Origin: Prillingera fragicola
Taxonomy: Eukaryota > Basidiomycota > Tremellomycetes > Trichosporonales > Trichosporonaceae
Assembly (NCBI GenBank): GCA_002335605.1
Contig: BEDY01000001.1
Location: 3,658,001 to 3,722,000, forward strand
Length of the DNA stretch: 64,000 bases
Direction: 5' to 3'
The notes under the pieces were generated by a model that was not told the DNA's origin, ran no database searches, and worked only from the letters and a program-made list of their open reading frames with translations. The position numbers and the translations under genes are program-made. Below are positions 46,018 through 58,067 of this stretch, piece by piece; the stretch's first letter is position 1; each line of letters begins with the position of its first letter.

Positions 46018-49000
46018 TTACGACTGCTCCTCCTGCGAAGCAGTGATGTCGGGTGGGAGACCAACGACCTTGATGCGTCCCTGTGATTGTCAGCGCCTTG
46101 CCTTGTGATCACAGCTCATCTCCCACTCACCTTGTGATCCAACAACGCGTGCTTCATCGAACTCAAAATCGTCTTGTCCCTGTTGTCCGTCATTTGTGCG
46201 GCGCCGAGACCGAGTTCGTCACGCGGTAGCCAGATGACACGCTGTGGCTCCTTAGTGGCCGGGTGGAAGAAGGCGGCGGGGTCATTCCCGTCGTCGAGCG
46301 TGGTACGCAGCACACCGGGTCCGCCGGGCTTGGCAAAGTACTGAAGCTCCGAGTCGTCGCCCTCGGCGTTACGCGCGGCCTCGGCCTCATCGTGCGAGCA
46401 GCGTTCTTCCTCTTCGACGTCGGCTTGTTCCTTGTTGCGCAGCTCGGAGAGCTCAATTTCGCCTGCACGCTGGGGTTCAGTGACCTCGGTCCACGTGGCG
46501 TTACCGTTCCACTGCTGTTCGCCGTCTTCGGTCGTGCTGGCGAGGACGGAACCCTGCTTGGGGTTGAGCGACGAGTTTTTGCGTGGTAGGCGGGCAGGCA
46601 GGTGCTCATTCGAGGTTGTGCGAGACCGAGACAAGTTTGAGCGCTCGCTCGTGGGCAGTGCCTTCATATCTGTCTCCGGGGAGTCGTCCTGGTTACGCGC
46701 CTGGTTCTTGAGCGACCTAAAGGACGCGCGCGGGTTGAGGGGCGCGTCAGAGCGCATGTCATGGTCAGAGAAGAAACTGGCCGTCTGACCATCGAGCTTG
46801 GGCATGCCGTACGACAGGTGTGCAAGCGAGAGTGGCAGGGAGGTGCGGAGCGGGTTGTACATGTTGTTGAGCGTCCAGTGACCAGCAGCTGTGCCGACAA
46901 TGAGCACGATCATGAGGGCTGCCTGTGGCGTGCCGGATGTGCCCTTTTGCGCGCTAATGAAGAAGAGCGCGCAAAGACACACTTGCTGAATGTACAAGCC
47001 GACAAAGACTTGGTTGACGGCGCGAGGGAAGAACAAGCCTCCAGTGTCCATCGCAGGCGGCTGCTCGAGGACCCAAAGCCACTGGTACTTGAAAACAACG
47101 TAGAGCAGAAGCGAGAAGAGCGCGCCGAGGCCAGCAATGATGGGCGAGATGATCATATACGAGAACACAATGACGGCGTAAACGGTAACACTTGGGAACT
47201 GGGTTCCCCAGTCGATCGTAGGCATCTTGTAGCGCGAACGGAAAATCTTGCGGGCCGTGCCGTTACCCAGCACCACACCGAGATAGTAGAGCAAAAGGGT
47301 AATCGGCTGGAGGAGCGTACCCATGGTACCAGCCACTTGGAGCATGATACGGGTGAGAAAGAATGTCGAGGCCGTGGGCAGGTTTGTTGCCAAAGTGTTG
47401 GCAATCATGGCCGGGTTGATGGACTCGGGGTTGTTGGCAAAGTCTTCAATGGTCTTGGTGAGACCTGAAGTAAGCGTCAACACGATAAAGGTGTTGATGA
47501 CCTGAATGATAAAGTAGCGCGTCATGACGTCTAGCTCGACCTCGGTACGGCTCGGGGTACCCTGCAGAATCGACAGGCGACGCAAGATGGCGGGGAGCAA
47601 GAGCATGAGCAGCGCGAGGAGGATGGGAGGAAGAATACCCTGCACGACACCTTGGAGGAGCTTTTTAGCAAACGAGTCGCCGTTCAGCCAACGGAGCCAC
47701 GCAAACGCCTCGGTGGCAGTGAGAGCCTTGAGGTTGGACAAGGCTCCGATAAAGGCGGTGGGGAACGACCACACGACGACAAGACCAATAAAGCCAGCCC
47801 ACGACAGCACGCGGCGGACGTAGAGCTCGTAGTCGGTCTTGATGTTCATGTTTTGCCACAGCACGTTACTCGGCGACTGTTCAATGTATCGGCGCGTCAT
47901 CTTGTACGGCATGTTGTAGGACAAACACTGGTGGGCCATGTGTGCGGCAATCTGGGTGTTGAAGTGGACAAAGGCAGATGCGAGAGGAGGAAAGAACTCC
48001 TCCCCGAGACCCGGGTTGTCAATGTCGTTGGCAAGCTTGTCGCGGTCGGCATCAAGAATCTGGGTGCACTCAATAATCTCCTTTTGGGCCCACTCGATGG
48101 CGTCGACTTTCTCGCCAATGCCGAGCCACCCGAGACCAAACGGTGCCCATGACGGCTTGAGGCGCTTCATAGGGCGCTCCTTGCGTGGAACAAGCTGGTC
48201 GGCGAGTGACAGCAGCTTGCCCTCGTCGCCAGCAGCAGCCACGAGGTCGGGGTTGGCGGCCGCGTGCACAGACTCTGGGACCTTTGTGCCTTTCTTCTCG
48301 CACTTTGCGATTTGCTCAGCATTCTCCACTTGACGCTTGTAAGCCTTTTTGATCATGCTCGTCTGCGCGAGCTCAAGGACATCGCACGCGGTCGTGCGGC
48401 GCTCCCAGACCTTGGGCATCTCCTTGAGGTCGCGGTTGAGCCAGATACGCTTGACACCGCCTGGAAGCAGCGAGTACAGCTTGGCCAAGTTGGTCTCGTC
48501 CATGTATTGCTTGGGGATACCCGTGATGAGGACCGTGCTCGCCTGGGCAGTTCGGGAGTGCTCAGGAGAGACAAGGTAGCGTTGCCGAATCTTAAGCCAG
48601 TTCTGGCACTCCTTCCAGAGCAAGTAGATAATCCAGCCTGTCGTCAGCACCGATCATTGAACGAGTTACTCACCATTGAACAACCATGCCAGGATGACAT
48701 GTGCCCACAACCTGTCCTGCGCGTAGCCAGGAATGTTACCCATCGTAAACCTGTCGAGACCATCGACGCCCTCCGATGTGATGCCAACAGAGTCGATAGG
48801 CATGAGAACAGGCCACGAGATGAACCAGATCGGCACAAGCGCCTTGCACATGAACCACAAGAAGCGCATAAACAAGTATGGGTCGACACCATTCTTGCGG
48901 AGAATGTCCTCTGGGTCGGCTTGCCTTTATCAGAATTTTGCCCGTTTGCGCACTACGCGCCACTCACCTTGTATTACAGCCCAGAGAGGGCGGATCAGAC

Positions 49001-49315
49001 CCCTGCCCAGCGGCGGCGCCTGATTCTCGCGTGGGGGAATATATGTTCGCGGTTCATAGCTTTGTGCTCCATCAGCTGCTGTCCTGGAAGACGTCAAGCA
49101 TTACTCACACGGCACGGATCCAGCGACGCGCAAAAATGAACGCGACGAGTTCAACGCCCGCGACGGCACCGTTTAGTGCGAGCGAAGTGAGAAAGTTTGG
49201 TGTTGTGGCCTTTTCGAGCTGGCCCTTGCCGCCTCTGGGTTTGTGTCAGTGATTGCTTGAGGCAGTGCGCGAGGACTCACTCCCATGGAAGGCCGCCGAT
49301 GGTGTCGTTGCTCAT
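46018..49315 (-). CDS. OSCA/TMEM63 (CSC1-like) channel, RSN1/PHM7 type
   Basis: Six exons, complement(46018..46080), (46131..48637), (48674..48919), (48968..49059), (49109..49234) and (49281..49315), give 1022 residues; introns are 36-50 nt. Order: N-terminal helix (NFLTSLALNGAVAGVELVAFIFARR), a helix pair (YLFMRFLWFMCKALVPIWF; HVILAWLFNGWIIYLLW), a cytosolic RRM-like domain (STVLITGIPKQYMDETNLAKLYSLLPG), then about eight helices of the RSN1_7TM domain (LSWAGFIGLVVVWSFPTAFIG; YFIIQVINTFIVLTL). A long charged C-terminal tail ends GRIKVVGLPPD, recovered only by splicing. Family members are osmo- or mechanosensitive cation channels or lipid scramblases in plasma or internal membranes. Confidence 0.85.
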
Positions 49316-50355
49316 CTAGTCGTATACACGATAGTGTGGGGGTGGGGCTCAAGCGTATTTGTTGATGTCGTGGGGAGAAAGGGAGCGTGGAGCGCCGCGT
49401 GTCTAGGAGATTTTAACCAATGAGATCATGTACAGTCGTCAACTTCAGTGCTAGAATGGTTCAAGAGATGAGAGAGATGATGTCAAGATGAACGAGCGGC
49501 GAACCAGTTGTCCCCAGTGACTGCGGGACAGGTATCCACAGTTTGCAGAAGCGTGGTTCTCCCCGCCCCGCCAAGAAGCCAGTGGCGATCCAAAGTTAAC
49601 GAGCGTGTCCCTGAGGCGCGTGCACCTGAGACAACAAGGCCCGAAATTGACGTCATTAGTGTTTAGACACAAGGGCGCAATGGGGCAGGCGCATTTCCTA
49701 ATGAAAACGTGGCTAAATTGAAATCAGTCCGGCTAATTGTATTATAGACTGTGCCTCTACCCATCTGCATCGCCTGTCGACATATGACGGAGACACGGAT
49801 AATGCAGGCAGCTCATAGTCTTGCACCATTTGCGCATCATACGATCAATGACGGCGACAAGAAGCAGAATCCCACTGCAAGCAGGTCTGCCATCAGACCT
49901 CACCGCTGGCGAAGCGCCAGTCGCCTCAGAACGCATGTCTCGGAGTGGCCGATCCCAACCTGCAATGTGGTCTGTGCATGTCTGTGCGCCATGACATCTG
50001 TGTTTCAAATTTCATTCCCATTACACACTCGCCAAGGGACCAAGAGGGTGCACAGACTCTACGCGCTGGAATGAATCCGGCTGGGTGACCTGTTGTATAT
50101 GTTGACCTGCCATGAGACTGACAACAACGACAAAGTGCAGGGAATACTGTGCGTCGATCCTTGAGGAGGGCTGGCTTTGAGTCCGCGAGCCCAACTGTGA
50201 GCTGCGCGTTTGTGTCCTCCTGCGACCTCTGTTGGAGTGAGTACGCGGGACATGTCAGTGCCCGGCAGAGCGCGCATCGCGAGTTTCGCGTCGACAGTCG
50301 CGCTGATCCGCGACCATTCCTTCCACTTTGTTCATGTTTCCTACTTCTAACCCTT
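49316..50355. other. 1 kb without a recognisable gene
   Basis: Between the channel start and the 3' end of the HIT gene, both minus strand. It is closer to even base composition and has only short frames. Nothing recognised. Confidence 0.45.
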
Positions 50356-51185
50356 TTAGAGCTTCTTCTTCATCTCCTCGAACTTCTTGGTGATCTCCTC
50401 TTTGGAGAGCTGCCCCGTTAGCATTAACTCGGCCACGGAAAACCCCTACCTCCTTCTGAACTGAGTCTGTCAGCGACTGTGCAGCACACGGCGGCAAGAG
50501 GCAACTCACCAGGCCAACCCACGACGAGACCCTCCTTCTCCGAGGCCTCGGGCTTGGGGATAACGTGGAAGTGAACGTGGTCGACCTCCTACACACGATG
50601 TCAGCGCTTGCCAACTCAAGGCAGCATACCTGGTGAGCAATGCGGCCGTTGTTCTGGAGAATGTTGTAGTTCTCGGCACCCTGCAGTGTTAGTGGCGCTG
50701 CGTAACACGGAGGCAGCTAGACGTACAGTGGCAATAGCGAGTTTCTTGAGAGCAGGAAGGATCTCGGCCATCTGGTTGTCGGGGAGATCGTGGAGCTTCT
50801 CGGCGTGGTCTGGGAATGTCAGCATGCCTCTCTCGTTAGTCGCTATGCTGCTACGCACACTTGGGGATGACGAGGCAATGGCCACGAGCAATAGGTCCAA
50901 TGTCCATAAAGGCAAGGATCGACTCGGTCTCGAGGAGCTTCATCCTGGGTGCGTCAGCTCCTGCCGCCTAGACAGCTGGTACAGAAGGCCCACAGATGTG
51001 CCCACCCAGTATACCTAGCTACTCACGAAGGGATCTCGCCTGCCCCAGGAGTCTGTGGTTAGCTATCCAAGTCATTCACACGTCAAGATGCTGCCCACCC
51101 TTGACAATCTTGCAGAAGATGCACCTGTGCGCGTCAGCTCCTTCCGTAGCAGGCAGACCTACGAAGCGAGCGAGTTGGTAGCCAT
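50356..51185 (-). CDS. HNT1: HIT-family nucleotide hydrolase, HINT/Hnt1-like, nine exons
   Basis: Nine exons, complement(50356..50409), (50450..50460), (50510..50588), (50630..50680), (50727..50809), (50859..50944), (51027..51039), (51099..51124) and (51163..51185), assemble into 141 residues. Every join restores a conserved HINT stretch: CIFCKIVKGEIPSMKLLE at the start, AFMDIGPIARGHCLVIPKYHAEKLHDL, YNILQNNGRIAHQEVDHVHFHVIPKP with the HVHFHV catalytic triad, and a basic helical end (EEITKKFEEMKKKL). The enzyme hydrolyses AMP-lysine and related phosphoramidates. Two exons are only 13 and 11 nt, and exons total about half of the gene. Without splicing the longest frame is a fragment, so the gene is easily missed. 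Confidence 0.85.
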
Positions 51186-51676
51186 GATGTGTGGTTTTGG
51201 ATTTGCGTCGGTTGGGGGTGAGCGGAGAGTGCTTTGCGAAGTACGAGTTGACGAACGAGTGCAAGGTTACCGACGGTATCCCATAGCATCATCAGTGTTT
51301 CCGGTTGTCGGGTGCGAGACTCCGCCACGGAATATCGTTACGTAACTCTCAACGAAGTGGAGGTCGGACGATCCCTATTGATCTGCAATCTACTGAGCTG
51401 TTTATCCGTTCATGTGTTCATCTGTGACATTGCCTTGCGACGCTTGCTTCTCCGAGATGCACCGAGCAGCGCACAGCACATGATGAGTACGCGTATCGGC
51501 GAGGTAGCGTTTCCGACACCCGGCCCGACCCAAACAGCTCGGTCATCGCCTAAAGTGGGGGGAGGCTACTAGATTGCCATACAGTGACGTCGGTGAGCAG
51601 CGGGAGAGACCGAGGTTTCGCAACTTCTATCCTTTTCGCCAACAACAGTGAACACGACGCATAGAGGGAACACGCC
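51186..51676. other. Divergent promoter between HIT gene and lipase gene
   Basis: About 490 bases between outward starts; no other gene or motif recognised. Confidence 0.45.
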
Positions 51677-53387
51677 ATGGCTCGCGAGAGAGAAAACACG
51701 GCGGGGTCGTCCCTATCGGACTCGGACGCAGAGTCTTCCTCAAGCGGGGAACCGCGCGACACGCACCTGGTGCTACTCCTACACGGCCTATATGGCAACC
51801 CGGCCAACTTGTGGTGCTTGGAAGAAGAGCTGGCGCGCGTACACGACGAGGCAGATACAGGGCTGGAGCTCGCTGTGCTTGTGTCCAAGAGCTATGCTGG
51901 GGCTAAGACTTGGGATGGGATTGATGTTAATGCACACCGCGTTGAGGAGGAGGTGGGTCTGTGCGGGTGGGAGGCGCTGACGATAGATTGAGGCCGAGTT
52001 GGAGCGGCTCAAAGGAGAGGGGAAGAGGGTTACTTTGTTTAGTATTGTGCGTGTTCTTGGGCTGGGCAGCGCTGACGGCAGACGGGATACTCGCTCGGAG
52101 GGCTCATTGCGCGGTGTCTCGTTGGACATTTGGCGGCGCGGACACCATCGTTCTTTGAGACGTACCACCCGGCGTCGTTCTGCACGATCGCCACACCGCA
52201 TCTAGGTGTCCTGCGTTATGGTTCATGGAGGAGCCAATGGGTGCATGCAGTTGGACAGAGGCTGTTCAGCAGGACTGGACGGCAACTCTACGCCCTCGAC
52301 GACGACCGAGACATTCCTCTGCTGTCGACCATGTCCGAGCCTGACCGGATCTACATGCACGCCCTCAGCTTGTTTGACAGTGTCACAATCTTTGCCAACG
52401 GCTGCAACGATTTGACAGTGCCATATCCAACAGCAGCAATCAGCGCGAACGATCCCTTTGTCGACCACGAGACGACTGGCTTGCGCGTCGAGCTCGAGAA
52501 CCGCGTCGTTCAGCGGTACTATACTGCAGACCCCGAGGATGACGAGGTTGAGGCCATTATCGCGCCTCCATCACTGCCGTCGGCTGAACCCTCTGCTATG
52601 CCGGGATTGAAAACGGAGCGACCGGCCAGGCCAATCCTGCCGCCTGTCTTCTATCTCCAATGGCGCGGTCCATTCCGCTACGTGAGCGTGAGCGTGTTGG
52701 ACAGAGCTGACAACCAGGCCCTCTTCCCTCTCATTCCCTTTATCATCCCTGTCTTCATTACCTTTGCAGCCTTGACCTTTGCACTGCACACCTTCCAATC
52801 GTATGTCTAGGGTTCCAACTTTGCTGACACTCAGGTCGCAGCGTATTCGCGTCCACCACACAAGAGCCGAGCGCCGCCTCCTTGACGACGTAGAAAGCGG
52901 CAACGACTCGCCGCGCTCTGGCGCGTCAACACCAGGCGGCACGATTGTTGACGGCGATACTCCACTCCACTCTGGGCCAGGTACACCCCGCAGCTACAGC
53001 CCCGCACCAGGCTTGGCACGCGGGTATGTTTCGAGTTCTCTCAGATTCGAGCCCTATACCGACACGCCAGATGAGAGTGAGGTGGAGCATACAGGCGAGA
53101 CGCCTCTCAACAGCGAGCACGAGATGGACCTTTCTCCGGCCGACGCGACCGGCCAGCCCGTTCTCACGCCGCTGCACCGCACAATGATCCGTAATCTCTC
53201 GTCGCTGCCGAGGCTGGAGCGTGTCGTCGCCTGGTTCCCCACTGCGTTCAATGCGCACGCCGTGATCATTGCGCGAAATGCCCGTGTTATGAAGTGGGCG
53301 TGGCAGGCCGAGGGACGCGCTGTCGTGCGGGTCTGGGCGGAGAAGGTTGTCAGCGCTGTGGCCACGAAGGGCGAGGACGTCGACTAG
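51677..53387 (+). CDS. Membrane-anchored serine lipase (DUF676 family, Rog1-like)
   Basis: Four exons, 51677..51952, 51993..52046, 52082..52800 and 52835..53387, give 533 residues; introns are 34-40 nt. After an acidic Ser-rich start, HLVLLLHGLYGNP (His36-Gly37) and the nucleophile elbow GYSLGGLIAR (Ser114, formed at an intron join) identify an alpha/beta lipase of the DUF676 type, to which yeast Rog1 and Lpl1 belong. IATPHLGV and GCNDLTVPY give further family landmarks, the latter with a candidate acid residue. A hydrophobic helix (FPLIPFIIPVFITFAAL, about residue 340) anchors it, followed by a Ser/Pro-rich tail. Likely a phospholipase or monoacylglycerol lipase on ER or lipid-droplet membranes. 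Confidence 0.8.
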
Positions 53388-53443
53388 GCAGCTAGATATG
53401 GACAGTATACGACATATGCATAGAGTGTAGCATAGACTAGCCC

Positions 53444-55267
53444 CTACTTTGGTGGGAAAGCCTTGGGTAGGTATTGCTCCTTTGGCCCATACTCGAACGC
53501 TGGTGCGACGAGAGAGTCCAGTGCGCGAGTGTTGAGAAGGTGTGGCCCCAGCTCGCTCAAGTTGTTCACGCCGAGGAGACGCAGCGTGGTCTCGATCTCA
53601 TCGCGCATGACTATCCTGTCAGCTGAGTCGGCAAGAGAAAAACTCACTCTCAATAGCGTGCACGACGCCCTCCTCGCCATAAGTCAACGAGTACAAGAAT
53701 GGCCGTCCCATCCCCACCCCCTTGGCACCGAGACACAGCGCCTTGACCACATCCGTACCACGCCTCACACCGCCATCAATGTAGACTTCACACTTGTCAA
53801 ACACATCCGGACGCATCCTCCGCAGCTCGAGCAGGGTATAAAGCGCGGGCTCACTGGTATCCAGAGCCCGCCCACCGTGGTTGGACAGATAAATCGCGTC
53901 CACGCCAATATCCGCACACCGCACCGCGTCCTCAACGCACTGGATCCCCTTGACTCCCAGCGGCAGCGCGGTGTGTTTCCTCAACCACCGGATATCCTCC
54001 CACCGCAGCGCGGGGTCGATGTATGCACCCGTCGTGCGGCCCACACCACCGCCTTTCGAGTCGGTGACAATCTTGCCGCCGCTGATGCCCGAGGCGACCT
54101 CGACGGCGGCGCGGGAACGTTCGTCTGCCTCCCTCTTGCCCGGGGCAGGGCAGTCGACGGTCACAAAGACTGCCTTCAGGCCCAGGTCTGTGACGCGGCG
54201 CAGGAGGGCTTCAGAGTTGGGGCGCTGGCGGTCGACATACAGCTGCATGAACTGGGGTCCCCTGCCGGCCTCGACCGTCTTTTCGAGCGGCGCCGAAGAG
54301 TTGGTCGAGATCATCTGGATAATGCCGCATTCGCCTGCTGCGGCAGCAAGACCAGGTTCGCCAGCTGGATGGGCTAGTTTCGACATGCCTGTGGGAGAGA
54401 TGAAGACGGGAATGGACGTGGGCTGGCCCATGAAGGTTGTGCTGGTGTCGACATCGGTCACGTCGACGAGAACGCGCGGGCGGAAGAGGATTTGGTTGAA
54501 CGAGCTCCTATTCAGGTCGAGGGCTGTTGTTAGCTCTGCTTGTGCAGGACGCAGGCTTACTGTGCATGTCTGTAGCGCCGGCAGAGATGTATGCCCATGC
54601 TTTTTCAGTCAGGTTGCGCCTCGCGGCCTCCTCGAAATCGGGCAAGCCGACAATCTCAGCAAGATCAATCCTGCGCTCGCCCGAGTCGGTCTTTTGCTCT
54701 GCCACGACTGGGCGAGCAGGGAGCGTCGCTGGGTCAACCTTGCCAACAAACGCGCGAGGATCCAGCCTGTCCTCGATGGTTCCCGGGGGGTGAATTGGGG
54801 TGAAGACGGCAGTAGCGTCGTGCCCTGCTGCGCGGTGAATGACGGCGGCGCCGCCTGGATGGATCGCGGCAAACTGGTCTTCGTCAGTATTCGCTACTCG
54901 GTTTATTGGGCAAGACCCAACCTTGGTCAGGTCATAGACGTCGTCTCCGATGACGACCCAGCAGTCTCCAGGCGTGTTGTGCTTCTGCACCTCGGTGTAT
55001 GAGATAAGCCCGCCCTGGCGGCCGACTTGGACGTCCAGGCGGGTAGTATTCGAGTACACATACAAACCGGCGGCGACAGCGAGCTAGATTGTCAGTTCTG
55101 TGCCCAAGCTCGCCAATGAAACCCACAGTGCCGCCAACGATGACTCCATGGCGAAACCCAGGCGAGGCAGCAGACGCGGTAGACGACCACCGCTTGTATC
55201 CTCCGCGACTTGCCGCAGGCACACGAGCACGAGTGAGCGACCCAAGACGCAGCACAAGTCGGGACAT
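53444..55267 (-). CDS. CYB2: Cytochrome b2-type L-lactate dehydrogenase, copy A
   Basis: Five exons, complement(53444..53610), (53648..54523), (54561..54873), (54922..55083) and (55127..55267), give 552 residues. A mitochondrial presequence (MSRLVLRLGSLTRARVPAASRGG) and one hydrophobic segment (LAVAAGLYVY) lead to a cytochrome b5 domain (DCWVVIGDDVYDLTK, heme His106 in IHPGG and His129 in TPIHPP) and an FMN domain (ISPTGMSKLAHP...VKGIQ...YLSNHGGRALD...YIDGGVRRGTDVVKAL). This is the intermembrane-space flavocytochrome that oxidises L-lactate and passes electrons to cytochrome c. The 48-nt intron before the heme loop is in frame and stop-free. A divergent homologue starts 539 bases away. Exact substrate (lactate or another 2-hydroxy acid) is inferred. 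Confidence 0.85.
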
Positions 55268-55806
55268 GGTGGCTATCGCGATATTATACCAGTTGGAGAT
55301 GGTAATGGACACAGAGCTCGTCCAGGACTGGGAACGACTGCTAGACGGTCAAGACCATTCGGCGAAAGGCGACCACTGTGCCGTGAGATGCCGGTTTGGT
55401 CTCATGCCGACTTCTCGGTCCTTGGTGATCCGGGGCATCTGGGAAGTGCCTTGGGTCCAACTCTTGGATCCTCACTGGCTGCTATGCTCCTCTGCCCACT
55501 TGCAGCTACCGGGAGCCTGGAGCACGCGAAACGGGCTCGCCTCCGCCGCAGAGGGAGCTGACAGACACTTGCATCGGCGTCGTCCGCTCCGATGTTGCTC
55601 CGCTGGGCTGGACCGGCACACCGGTGCCCGTCCGGCACGTGGAAGTCACCACTGCTCACCATAGCTATCATCCGGCCTCCGGTCCGACCCTCCGGGTGGG
55701 GATTCAGAAGTCGAGCAGGGCACGAGCACTTGTCCACATACATCCCAGCGACCACACGACTACTTTTGCGCTTTCTGTTATTTATTCCTTGCTATACACT
55801 GTCGCA
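55268..55806. other. Divergent promoter of the two cytochrome b2 genes
   Basis: 539 bases between outward starts. It has many CGG/CCG triplets, several spaced as pairs (for example around 55611-55640 and 55671-55692), as bound by Zn2Cys6 factors, and a T-rich stretch just before 55807. Confidence 0.45.
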
Positions 55807-57636
55807 ATGTCGTTTAGGACAGCATTGAGAGCCGTCCGTGCTCCCCTTCGTACGCCGGCGAGGTCGTACACCTCCCAGGCGGGTGGGAGTGCGCGGAGGG
55901 CGGCGCGCGCCTTCGATTGGCGTATGGTTGCTGCAGCTGGAGCAGCGACAGTGAGTCCACGGCGACCTAAGAGCTATTGTTGGCTTGCTAACACTCTAGG
56001 CCATTGCAGCGTACACTCTGACTCCCACGGTCCACCTTGACTCAGCGCACAAGGGCAAGGGCAAGTCATCAGCCAACATGCTGTCCTTTGAGGAGGTTCA
56101 AAAGCACAACACACGCGACGACTGTTGGGTCATTATCAACGGCATGGTCTACGATGTGACAGAGTTTATTGCCATTCACCCCGGAGGTGCCAACATTATC
56201 ATCTCCAACGCAGGCAAGGACGTGACGTGAGTTGCCCGTATCGAGCGAGCTAACCGTCAGTAAGATCTTCAAGCCGCTGCACCCGCCCAACGCGCTCGAG
56301 ATGCTCGATCCTGAAAAACACCTTGGTCCTGTCGACCCTGCCACCATGCCTGAAGTGGACGACACCCCTACGCCCGAGGAGGAGCGTATCGAAGCACAGC
56401 GGGCGCTCCTTCCTCCTGCCGAGTCCATGCTCCTTCTGAACGACTTTGAAGAGTGGGCCGAGCGCGTGCTCTCCCTGACTGGCTGGGCATACTACAAGTC
56501 TGCAGCCGACAGCGAGACGACAATGAACAACAACGCAGCAGCGTTTAGTCGGTACTATTTCCGCCCCCGCATCCTCAAGAACATTACAGAGGGTGACCTC
56601 GAGACGGAAGTCTGCGGCACTAAAATGTCCATGCCAGTCTTCATCTCGCCCGCCGCCATGGCCAAGCTCGGCCACCCCCTCGGTGAGGTCAACCTCACCA
56701 AGGGCGCCGGCACCGCAGGCATCGTACAGGGTATTTCGATCAACGCGAGCTGCTCCCTCGACGAAATCATGGAGGCCCGCGACGAGGGCCAGAAAGTGTG
56801 GTTCCAAATCTATCTCAACCGCGACCGTGCTGCGTCTGAAAAGCTTCTTGCCAAAGTAACCGAGCTCGGCGCGGCGGCAATCATCTTTACGGTGGATGTT
56901 GCATGGCAAAGCAAACGCACGCGCGACCGCCGTGCCAAGACGACCGTCGAGGCGCCCATCACTTCGGCACCCCCGGCAGGTGCGGCGTCGGGCAAGGGAC
57001 GGGGTAGCTCTGGAAGTGCCGGTGCAGGTGTGAGCGCGGCAATCTCGGGGTTCCAGGACCCGCATCTTATCTGGGAGGACATTGACTTTATCCGCGTGAG
57101 TCCTATAGCAGTGTGTTAGCTTACGAGGCAGAAGCACACCAAGCTGCCCATCATCGTAAAAGGTGTGCAATCGATTGAAGACGTCGAAGAGTGCGCCAAG
57201 CGCGGCGTCGAGGGCGTCATTCTAAGCAACCACGGCGGCCGCGCATCAGACTATGCCCCCGCGCCCATTGACCTGCTGTACGAGATGCGCGCGCTGCGGC
57301 CAGACCTGTTTGACAAAGTCGACGTCATGATGGACGGCGGCGTGCGGTCCGGCGCAGATGTCGTCAAGGCACTCGCCCTTGGCGCCAAAGCTGTCGGTGT
57401 CGGACGGCCGTTCTTGTATGCCAACGGCACGCATGGGCAGCAAGGTGTCGAGCGGGTTTGTGAGAGTGAGTCTTTTTCATTTGTCGCGTCGGTAGGTGCT
57501 GACGAGCCAAGTTCTCGACGAGGAGATTACCAACACGATGCGCAACTGCGGCGTCACGCGGGTCAAGGATCTCAAGCCTGAAATGGTCGGCCCAGCTGGT
57601 CCATGGGTGGGTGCCAACCGGCCTCCGTGGTTGTGA
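55807..57636 (+). CDS. CYB2: Cytochrome b2-type L-lactate dehydrogenase, copy B
   Basis: Five exons, 55807..55950, 56000..56226, 56261..57095, 57132..57465 and 57512..57636, give 554 residues. Presequence MSFRTALRAVRAPLRTPARSY; cytochrome b5 domain with FEEVQKHNTRDDCW, heme His108 in IAIHPGG and His131 in KPLHPP; FMN domain with ISPAAMAKLGHP, TVDVAWQSKRTRD, VKGVQ, LSNHGGRASD and MDGGVRSGADVVKAL. The interdomain part is closer to classical yeast Cyb2 than copy A (DPEKHLGPVDPATMP). A Gly/Ser/Ala-rich loop (ASGKGRGSSGSAGAG) fills the place of the protease-sensitive loop 4. It differs from copy A in the active-site HGGR(A)(S)D motif, which may affect substrate choice. Confidence 0.9.
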
Positions 57637-58067
57637 GCTGCTATGTCATGGGTCTGTTATGAGGACTTGGATAATTAGATTTGTAAGACTGCCCAATGCA
57701 CGCTTTACGTGCGCTTGACCCCCTACACAACTGTGCACACTGAACGATCCACCAACTATGTAGGATGCATGGACCAAACCGCCACAAGGCCAAAGTCTCC
57801 GCGTTCCGGACATCCGGGCTTGAGTTGTCCAGTAGCCGATTGGGTGCCTATTGCATGTTGCCGTAGTTTCGCCATTCAACGGCTTACCGCGGGTCAGGCG
57901 GAGATGGGAGGCAAGTGAGTGTTCGGGCGAGCGGATGCGGGGTAGACACTATTAGTTCGTGTCAGTGTTGCAGAGACGCTTCACAACTCGTGCGGCCGCG
58001 CCTGGGCGCCACGCATGACTCGTCAATGCATTGCTCTCACTGCCTCTTGGTAATATGTGCTACTAAT
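57637..58067. other. Convergent 3' flanks, no gene seen
   Basis: Between the stops of cytochrome b2 copy B and the KGD2 gene; nothing recognised. Confidence 0.5.
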
